From a bacterium (GTDB lineage: Bacteria; JAMCPX01): a stretch of DNA of 12,256 nt. The notes under the pieces are model-generated. The model was not told where the DNA came from, made no database searches, and worked only from the letters and a program-made list of their open reading frames with translations. Where the stretch lies: NCBI GenBank assembly GCA_021789095.1, contig JAJYJX010000066.1, positions 1 to 12,256 of the forward strand, given 5' to 3'. Shown here one piece after another: positions 6,380-12,256 of the stretch (position 1 is its first letter; every line of letters starts with the position of its first letter). The translations under genes were made by a program, and so were the position numbers.

Positions 6380-8119
6380 ATGAAGCGCGAGGGTCTTATT
6401 ACAAGATTCTATAGGTTATTTTACGCGCATGATATGCCTGCATATATAACTTCGGAGCGTATCATAGTATATGTCAGATGGGTCCTTCTGGCTACGATAG
6501 CTATTATCCTGTTCCGAACACCGGGAGTAGACAGAAATTTCATCTTCATTACGGCTGCAGGCATTGTTATTTATAACGTCATACTGTCGATTATATTAGA
6601 TTACAAACCATCGCAATCGGTTTTCAGAGTAATTCAGTATATGTCCGTTTTTACCGACGAACTGTTCCTGATAGCTGTTACTGCCGGTGCCGGCAATGCC
6701 AGCAGCGATATTTACCCGATAATTTTCTTCGGCGTATTCAGTGTTGCTCTTAGAATGAACAGTGAAGATAGTTATACAGTATCAACAATAAATATTTTTT
6801 TCCTGCCGGTTGCACTTTACCTGTTTATGCATGGGAATACCGTATCGCTTAAAGCGGCCCTGCTGAGTATAGCGAGTATGGTCAACCTGTTCTCTACAAG
6901 GGTAATACAGGTGAACACAAAGCTGTTTAAACAGGAGATGCAAAGGGCGGATGCTGTTTTCTCCATATCCAGCCGCATAAACTCTGTTGTGGAACTAAAA
7001 CCCCTCCTTGAAATTACCATATACGAACTTGTTAACAGGCTTAATGCCGTCGCAGGCGTCATTGCATTGTTTGACAGTAAAAAAGGGATGTATACGCATA
7101 TTGCATCGTCCGGTAATTTAGATATCATAGGCGGCTCTGTTTCAATGAATATGCTTTATGATTCCTTGATGAATAAGGTCATGCATGGGAAAAAATATTT
7201 CCTGCTGCCGTATACCAACAACCGTGTGTTCGATTCCGGCGGTTCATGGTTTAAATCGATGCAGTCTGAAAGTATCATATTGTTCCCATTTGCCTGCAGC
7301 AATACCTATAACACTTATAATGCCGTTATATGCCTGTTTGGCAGGAAGGATAACGTTCGATTTTCATCGTACGATATCAATTTTCTGAAGGCGGTATCTT
7401 CCCAGATCACCATTTGTGTGAACCGGGCTTTTCTGTATGAAGATCTGCTGTACAACAGGGTTATACAGAGAGAGCTTCTCGCAAGGATTGAGACCAATTA
7501 CGATGACGAGAGGAAAAAAATTGCCGGAGAGATACACGACATGGCAAGCGGCGTTATGTACGAACTTGTAAACTCCATTGATAATTTTACGGGGGAAGCA
7601 AAGGACCTGCCGCAATCATCGCAAATGAAGATAGATCACATTAAATCGCTTGTGATCAATTATCATAAACAATTGAGGACGTTCATGGCAACGCTGCGGC
7701 CTACCGTGCTGGAGGACTTTGGCCTTATTCATGCTTTGAAGGACCTTCTCGGCAACATCAGGCAGCAGTACGACATAGATGTTGAATTTATCAATGACGG
7801 AACCGATTATCCGTTGACGCCTCTGCAGGAAGATTTTTTATATAAAGTTGCCAACGAGGCGCTGGTAAATGTGGCAAAGCATGCCTCGGCAAAGATTGCA
7901 GTTGTAAGGCTCTATAGAGGAGACGGCTCTATCGTGATGTCCATCATAGACAATGGCGGTGGATTTAACCCAACGGAGAGATTCTCGAACAGGTACGGGC
8001 TTCTTTATATAAAGGAAAGGGTTAATTCCTTCAGAGGGAAGGTGGACATCATAAGTGAAGCAGGCAAGGGCACGGCGATAACGGTTATGCTGCCGCTGGA
8101 AGAGGCAGAAATAGTATGA
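6380..8119 (+). CDS. Membrane sensor histidine kinase, GAF-like domain and HisKA_3-type core
   Basis: From ATG 6380 the protein has 579 residues. The N-terminus holds about six hydrophobic segments (roughly 28-45, 54-73, 84-103, 110-125, 134-150, 156-175) with little extracytoplasmic sequence, so sensing may occur within the membrane. A GAF-like region follows (about 190-350), then a short coiled linker. The phosphoacceptor is His386 in ERKKIAGEIHD, followed by the family's LRPTVLEDFGLIHAL. The HATPase domain has N-box NEALVNVAKHAS (492-503), DNGGGF (524-529), GLLYIKERV and GKGTAITVMLP. This is the NarX/DegS-like class that pairs with LuxR-type regulators. The frame also opens at TTG 6314, adding 22 residues, but neither start has a Shine-Dalgarno sequence; ATG with the adjacent promoter is preferred. 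ATG 6434 is another option. The signal is unknown. Confidence 0.88.
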   Translation: MKREGLITRFYRLFYAHDMPAYITSERIIVYVRWVLLATIAIILFRTPGVDRNFIFITAAGIVIYNVILSIILDYKPSQSVFRVIQYMSVFTDELFLIAVTAGAGNASSDIYPIIFFGVFSVALRMNSEDSYTVSTINIFFLPVALYLFMHGNTVSLKAALLSIASMVNLFSTRVIQVNTKLFKQEMQRADAVFSISSRINSVVELKPLLEITIYELVNRLNAVAGVIALFDSKKGMYTHIASSGNLDIIGGSVSMNMLYDSLMNKVMHGKKYFLLPYTNNRVFDSGGSWFKSMQSESIILFPFACSNTYNTYNAVICLFGRKDNVRFSSYDINFLKAVSSQITICVNRAFLYEDLLYNRVIQRELLARIETNYDDERKKIAGEIHDMASGVMYELVNSIDNFTGEAKDLPQSSQMKIDHIKSLVINYHKQLRTFMATLRPTVLEDFGLIHALKDLLGNIRQQYDIDVEFINDGTDYPLTPLQEDFLYKVANEALVNVAKHASAKIAVVRLYRGDGSIVMSIIDNGGGFNPTERFSNRYGLLYIKERVNSFRGKVDIISEAGKGTAITVMLPLEEAEIV

Positions 8120-8754
8120 GAATTGTCGAAGTAATGCTTGTTGATGACCATAAGGTTGTAAGGGAAGGAATTAAGTATATCATAAACAGCCAGAAGGACA
8201 TGAAAGTGGTTGCGGAACTGGAAGACGGCAATGATGTGCTGAATCTGTTAAGGAAGGTTTCTGTGGACGTTATGCTGCTTGATATCAAGATGAAGAATGT
8301 GGGAGGGATCGCGCTTATTCCGAAGATTGTAAAAAGTTTTCCCAGGTGCAGCGTTATTATTTTGTCCATGTATGATAATCCCAACTATATTTTTGAAGCC
8401 ATTCATGCCGGTGCAAAGGGATATCTTCTTAAAGAAGTTGGATCGGACGAACTCATTCATGCCATCCGATCCGTACATGTAGGACAGGGATTTTTACAAT
8501 CATCCGTGACCCTTCCGGTATTAAAAAAGGTTGCGATGGACATGCAGATAGAAAAGAGCACAATCCTTACACCCGCTGAGCTCGGTATACTGTCAATGCT
8601 GGCGTATGGGAAAAGGTACAAAGAAATAGCAGTTGCGTTCTCCATAAGCGAGGAAACAGTTAAAAAGCATCTCAAGAATATATACGAGAAACTCGGTGCC
8701 TCGGACAAAACGGAGGCAGTTGCAATAGCGCTGAGGTGCAAGCTGATAGATTGA
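8116..8754 (+). CDS. NarL/LuxR-family response regulator
   Basis: The ATG overlaps the kinase TGA by 4 nt (ATGA), so the two are translationally coupled and form a cognate pair. The 212-residue protein has a receiver domain (1-120) with acidic Asp10/Asp11, phosphoacceptor Asp56 (MLLDIKMK), Ser84 and Lys106 (YLLKE), all expected positions. A short linker leads to a LuxR-type helix-turn-helix (about 150-212): LTPAELGILSMLAYGKRYKEI, then ISEETVKKHLKNIYEKLGASDKTEA. On phosphorylation such proteins dimerise and bind promoter DNA. Its targets are not known; the envelope genes just downstream are the nearest candidates. No upstream RBS is obvious, consistent with coupling. Confidence 0.95.
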   Translation: MRIVEVMLVDDHKVVREGIKYIINSQKDMKVVAELEDGNDVLNLLRKVSVDVMLLDIKMKNVGGIALIPKIVKSFPRCSVIILSMYDNPNYIFEAIHAGAKGYLLKEVGSDELIHAIRSVHVGQGFLQSSVTLPVLKKVAMDMQIEKSTILTPAELGILSMLAYGKRYKEIAVAFSISEETVKKHLKNIYEKLGASDKTEAVAIALRCKLID

Positions 8755-8785
8755 AGGCTATTACAAATATTATTATAATAACATT

Positions 8786-8818
8786 CCCCGAAAAGGTTTA
8801 TCATTTTTCTTTTTGGGG
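8786..8818 (+). terminator. Hairpin downstream of the response regulator, possible terminator
   Basis: CCCCGAAAA (8786-8794) pairs with TTTTTGGGG (8810-8818) as a 9-bp stem with one G-U pair and a 15-nt loop, starting 32 nt after the stop. The following bases (TATTTACATAAATTT) are AT-rich but not a strict T-run, so termination strength is uncertain. Confidence 0.45.
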
Positions 8819-8849
8819 TATTTACATAAATTTATTATTAAAAGTATTC

Positions 8850-8878
8850 TTGCAGAAATATGTTGCAACCAATATAAA
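8850..8878 (+). promoter_or_regulatory. Possible promoter for the fadL-like gene
   Basis: TATAAA (8873-8878) is a good -10 match. With 17 bp spacing, TTGCAG (8850-8855) is a poor -35 matching only its first three positions, as expected for an activator-dependent promoter. A perfect 8-bp palindrome, GTTGCAAC (8862-8869), lies in the spacer. The leader to the ATG would be about 70 nt. Confidence 0.3.
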
Positions 8879-8943
8879 TGAAAGGTACAACCATGTCTCA
8901 GGATAATGTCAGGACGGATAATACTCATTTCAAATAAAAAAAT

Positions 8944-8949
8944 GGAGGT
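8944..8949 (+). promoter_or_regulatory. Strong ribosome binding site of the fadL-like gene
   Basis: GGAGGT lies 5 nt before ATG 8955, the strongest RBS in the window. It suggests a highly expressed envelope protein and settles the start. Confidence 0.8.
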
Positions 8950-8954
8950 CAGTT

Positions 8955-10229
8955 ATGAGAAGATTGTTTAGTGTGTTATTGCTTGCGGCTTTTGTTGCCG
9001 GAGTTACAACCGTTGCACAGGCGTCCATGATGAATATCCCGGATGAGTACGGTATAACGGCACGAGGGATCGGTGTGGGGAATGCGATGACCGCATATCC
9101 CGGAGACATTGGAGCGGCATACTATAACCCTGCCTCTCTTGCCCTTATAGACACCGGTGTTATGAGCATGAGTTACATCTATGCGGATCCTTCTCTCAAG
9201 CTGACCGTCAATAATACAACGTACAATGACATCAAGCCGCTGAACCGGCCGCTCTTAATCGGTTATGGTTTGGACCTTTCAAAAATGCTGGACACGCCAA
9301 TCTATCTTGCGCAGATTTTGAGTGTTGATGATCTGATTAGTACGGTGAAAGGCGGCAGGACTCTCGTGGATTTCAGTGACGGAGCAAGCCCTGCGGGCAA
9401 TTTTTTCCGGTACGGGCACTCAAACATGATGATGCTTACCTCTATGGGCATAAATATTCTGCCGTGGTTGTATGCCGGTTACGGCATATCCTTATATCTT
9501 GCGGCCAACACGGTCATGAATACGACAACAGACCTTGCCGGCAATACGAGCAATTCCTCAATAGCTCTTTCCACGAGCGGCAAATTTTCTTCTTTAGCCG
9601 GCATTTTGCTGACGCCGATGAACGGAAAGTTAACCGTGGGTGTTACCTACAGGGAAGGGCATATTTTCAATCTTGGACCTATTTCAGCTGATGCTACATC
9701 AACGGTTGGGGGCTCTACGCTGGTCAATCTGCCGCTGAACCTTTATTTCAAGGATGGATTTGTACCGACTCAATGGGCTTTAGGCGTAGGATACAAGCCT
9801 CTGTCATACCTGCGGGTATTATTTGATCTTACCTATTATAACTGGAAATGGTTCAACAAACTGGTATCTTCCGGGGATGCAGCCAAGACAGGGATATCGT
9901 TTAACCTCAAAGACACCTATGCGCCAAGGATCGGGATTGAAGCAGAGCCGATAGAAAATCTTTATACAAGGATCGGTTATCAATATCTTCCCTCACCGCT
10001 CCATGGTTCGACAGGCACATTGAACTGGGTTGATTCAACGCAGCAGGTATGGTCAATCGGGGTTGGCTATACGATGGCGCCGGCAAGTCCTAAATATCCT
10101 GTGAGCATTGATGCTGTTTACCAGTATCATTATCTGAACAAGACTTCGTTTCCATTCTCATCAGGAGATATTGCACAGGCAAAGGGAGACATAAACGCCT
10201 TTGGTGTTACGCTTACCATGAGTTATTAA
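8955..10229 (+). CDS. OmpP1/FadL-family outer-membrane transport protein
   Basis: The 424-residue protein begins with a Sec signal peptide: two arginines, a hydrophobic core and an AQA motif giving likely cleavage after residue 23. The mature N-terminus has the family signature GITARGIGVGNAMTAYPGD followed by AAYYNPASLA, the hatch/NPA region of FadL channels. The rest alternates polar and hydrophobic residues like beta strands (YLRVLFDLTYYNWKW, TRIGYQYLP, WSIGVGYTM) and ends in an aromatic residue (GVTLTMSY), as expected for a BAM-assembled barrel. The family moves long-chain fatty acids or hydrophobic aromatics across the outer membrane by lateral diffusion; substrate here is unknown. It has a strong RBS and its own intergenic region, and is followed after 23 nt by the Ig-like lipoprotein gene, probably in one operon. 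Confidence 0.88.
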   Translation: MRRLFSVLLLAAFVAGVTTVAQASMMNIPDEYGITARGIGVGNAMTAYPGDIGAAYYNPASLALIDTGVMSMSYIYADPSLKLTVNNTTYNDIKPLNRPLLIGYGLDLSKMLDTPIYLAQILSVDDLISTVKGGRTLVDFSDGASPAGNFFRYGHSNMMMLTSMGINILPWLYAGYGISLYLAANTVMNTTTDLAGNTSNSSIALSTSGKFSSLAGILLTPMNGKLTVGVTYREGHIFNLGPISADATSTVGGSTLVNLPLNLYFKDGFVPTQWALGVGYKPLSYLRVLFDLTYYNWKWFNKLVSSGDAAKTGISFNLKDTYAPRIGIEAEPIENLYTRIGYQYLPSPLHGSTGTLNWVDSTQQVWSIGVGYTMAPASPKYPVSIDAVYQYHYLNKTSFPFSSGDIAQAKGDINAFGVTLTMSY

Positions 10230-10252
10230 ATAAAATAAATATTGGGTGATTT

Positions 10253-12256
10253 ATGAAATATACAAAACTTGCATTTGTTATAGGTTTGGCTGCTTTACTC
10301 CAGGTATCCGGCATGAGCGGATGCGGAAGGAAGTCGTCACCGCATTTGATCGCAGCGCCAGGACAGACCAGTGTTGTAGCAGCACTTCCATGGGAGGGGG
10401 CGCGGCTCATACCTCTGAATTCAACGGTAATAATCAATTTTTCGAATCCTTTGAGCCAGAATAACAATAATGTAAGCGTAAATCTTGTTTCATTATCTTC
10501 GGGGAAGACTATTACCGGGCAGACAAACATCCAGTCAAGTTATTTATTCTTCACGCCGTCTACCAGCCTTGACCCGTTAAGCTACTATAGATTTACGCTG
10601 TCAGGTTCCCTGTATGATGACAATGGCAAGACGGTATTCCTGCCTGCGCAGGGGTTTACATTTTCTTTTGAAACAGAAGGCCAGTATGCGCCCCTGCCTG
10701 GCGTAGCGCCGCAGCTTGTCAATATATTCCCGTCATTGTCCGGGCAGGTCTTTACCAACGCGGTATTCAGGCTCACGTTTTCACAGCCTTTGTTCCAGAG
10801 CTCCATCGTGTATGGCGGAGATATCATGATTACGGATACGACATCCAATGCCCTTGTACCGGTCAAGCTCGTTCCCATTGACAACAATATAGTGCTGCAG
10901 CCTGTTTCGGGACTTACAGCAGGTCATACATACAAACTTGTGCTTAAAAACCAGATTTCAGGGATCAACCTTGTACCTATCTCAGTAGGCAGCGGGACGG
11001 AATTATCATATACATTTACACCTGTGCCAGCGGGTAAACAAACAAAGCTCACAGTGGAACTCTCCCCGTCAGTTGACCTTGATAGCTATGGTAATATCCT
11101 GAACATGAATAATGTAGATGCCACGGGTGTGCCAATGAACGCAAATATTGTAAACTCCAAGCTTATAGGCAGTTCAATTGCATATCTTACGGGATACCTT
11201 GTAAACTATATGGGTGATGCGGCAATAAACCCTTCGCTTAATCCTATCATCCTGCCGGCAGGCCAGAGGCTTTTTGGATCGAACATGGCAGTAAGCCTTG
11301 GAGGGGTAATACCCACTCCCTTATCGTCAAAGAAACTCAGCATTACACTGCTTGACAATGTAACCATGTTTATGACAGGTAATCCATACCAGAATATAAA
11401 TCCCAATGCCCCGCCAACCATGTACGGTATTCAGGACATTAACCTTACTGCACAGGATCCGGTTACCAATGCCGTGCTGAACCAGAACCTTATGGGTATG
11501 CAGCTTACAGGTACTGTTACCGTGGATAAAGATGGAAATTTGATCATCAATTTAGTAGGTGTCACGGAGCTTACCATTATGGGCATTGAAAAAGCACCCC
11601 TGACATTATTTTTAAGGTTTAAGTCGGTTCCTGTAGGATGGGTTGCACCGCAGAGGGACAACACCTTTGTTGCAACAGGTACAATACCCTACAGCGGCGA
11701 TGACCGGATTGGCACGGACAGCGGGTTTATGGTAAACTTCTCGGGCCCTGTTGATTATGACCCGCAAACCTTCACGAACATGTTTAGTCTCAGTCCTGCG
11801 GGTTCTACAATCGGATATCAAGTTGTATATAGGGGATCGAATGTGATTATAGCGCCGTATAATCTTTTGCCGCCTCTCGGACCATTATCGCCAATACCTC
11901 TTGCGCCACTGACAACATACAACATAGCAGCCTCTGCAGGGCTTGCATCCATTATGGGCACTGCCTTGAACCAGGACGCTGTGTTTAGCTTTACCACAGA
12001 TTCTGTGGAACAATTCACTGCAGGCACGAATCCAACAGCAACAGACGTAAGCGGAGACTTTAGTCCTTACCCTGTTATTGCGACTGTTTTCCCAGAGGAC
12101 GGTGGTATGCTGCCGTTGTTTACACATACATGGATAAGCCTTGACAAGTTTGTAGACCCGTCGAGCGTCGTATACAATCAAAGCGTATTTGTCACAGACA
12201 CAACAGCAGGCAATATACCGGTACCAGGTGGAGTTGTTGTGACAGGCAAGCAGATA
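10253..12256 (+). CDS. Ig-like (Big_5) repeat lipoprotein, 3' end beyond the window
   Basis: ATG 10253 opens 668 codons with no stop before the window end. Residues 1-24 look like a lipoprotein signal: a basic start, a hydrophobic stretch and GMSGC with Cys24 as acylation site; Met at -3 makes the lipobox imperfect. At least four segments resemble SbsA/Big_5 Ig-like domains (a P..G....STVIINFS-type start, FTP or FTF strand near the end): about 43-143, 150-261, 480-584 and 603 onward. A central region (about 299-475) does not show that pattern and I do not recognise it. The protein is rich in Asn, Thr, Pro and Gly, poor in charge, and has no cysteine after the first in what is visible. It probably sits on the outer membrane and mediates contact or structure. 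A weak RBS (GGGTGAT, 10244-10250) precedes it, 23 nt after the FadL-like gene. Confidence 0.75.
   Translation, partial: MKYTKLAFVIGLAALLQVSGMSGCGRKSSPHLIAAPGQTSVVAALPWEGARLIPLNSTVIINFSNPLSQNNNNVSVNLVSLSSGKTITGQTNIQSSYLFFTPSTSLDPLSYYRFTLSGSLYDDNGKTVFLPAQGFTFSFETEGQYAPLPGVAPQLVNIFPSLSGQVFTNAVFRLTFSQPLFQSSIVYGGDIMITDTTSNALVPVKLVPIDNNIVLQPVSGLTAGHTYKLVLKNQISGINLVPISVGSGTELSYTFTPVPAGKQTKLTVELSPSVDLDSYGNILNMNNVDATGVPMNANIVNSKLIGSSIAYLTGYLVNYMGDAAINPSLNPIILPAGQRLFGSNMAVSLGGVIPTPLSSKKLSITLLDNVTMFMTGNPYQNINPNAPPTMYGIQDINLTAQDPVTNAVLNQNLMGMQLTGTVTVDKDGNLIINLVGVTELTIMGIEKAPLTLFLRFKSVPVGWVAPQRDNTFVATGTIPYSGDDRIGTDSGFMVNFSGPVDYDPQTFTNMFSLSPAGSTIGYQVVYRGSNVIIAPYNLLPPLGPLSPIPLAPLTTYNIAASAGLASIMGTALNQDAVFSFTTDSVEQFTAGTNPTATDVSGDFSPYPVIATVFPEDGGMLPLFTHTWISLDKFVDPSSVVYNQSVFVTDTTAGNIPVPGGVVVTGKQI

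Noticed and set aside
8878-8937. 19-residue open frame upstream of the FadL-like gene
   Set aside because: No RBS, it overlaps the proposed -10 region, and its composition shows no signal or domain.
10585-10887. Minus-strand open frames within the Ig-like lipoprotein gene (also at 11206-11421, 11431-11664, 11612-11821 and 11885-12181)
   Set aside because: The + strand is open across the full 2004 bases from 10253 with a signal peptide and domain repeats; the antisense frames are shadows.

Overview
This window reads as a chromosomal segment of a Gram-negative bacterium. An OmpP1/FadL-type outer-membrane protein and a lipoprotein with export signals imply an outer membrane. Base composition is moderate, and AGG/AGA arginine and ATA isoleucine codons are frequent. 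Together with the mix of genes (AMACR-like CoA enzyme, HdrD/GlpC-type Fe-S protein, FadL plus Ig-like lipoprotein) this suggests a deltaproteobacterial or related anaerobic environmental lineage. That placement is inference, because the window holds no rRNA or other marker. All recognised genes are on the + strand.

Layout. (1) Positions 2-136 hold the last 44 codons of a polyprenol-phosphate mannosyltransferase-like GT2 protein. Its final codons lie in one arm of an 82-bp palindromic REP/MITE-like element (113-194). (2) A CaiB/BaiF family III protein (228-1397) carries the alpha-methylacyl-CoA racemase catalytic residues. (3) A histidine-biosynthesis block follows: hisB, hisH, hisA, hisF and a fused hisIE (1448-5132). 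hisH-hisA-hisF are almost contiguous, a 12-bp hairpin separates hisB from hisH, and an unusual 233-bp non-coding gap with nested inverted repeats separates hisF from hisIE. (4) Two bases after hisIE lies a soluble Fe-S protein with two cysteine clusters and two CCG domains (5135-6295). (5) A two-component pair follows: a membrane histidine kinase with a GAF-like segment and a HisKA_3-type kinase core, overlapping by 4 nt a NarL/LuxR-type response regulator (6380-8754). A good sigma70-like promoter sits so close to the kinase ATG that the mRNA may be leaderless. (6) A 200-bp intergenic region with a hairpin and a possible promoter leads to a FadL-family outer-membrane protein (8955-10229). Then comes a large Ig-like (Big_5) repeat lipoprotein that runs off the window end (10253-12256).

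Functionally, HisIE, HisA, HisH/HisF and HisB cover the middle of histidine synthesis, from PR-ATP to imidazole-acetol phosphate. hisG, hisC and hisD are not here and must lie elsewhere. The kinase/regulator pair lies just upstream of the envelope genes and could control them, but only proximity supports this.

Most of the window is ordinary core metabolism. The parts deserving a second look are the palindromic element at the left end, the hisF-hisIE gap, the leaderless-looking kinase promoter with an overlapping palindrome, and the unidentified central region of the Ig-like lipoprotein. I found no CRISPR array, tRNA, rRNA or intact mobile element, and no clear evidence of a wholly new system.
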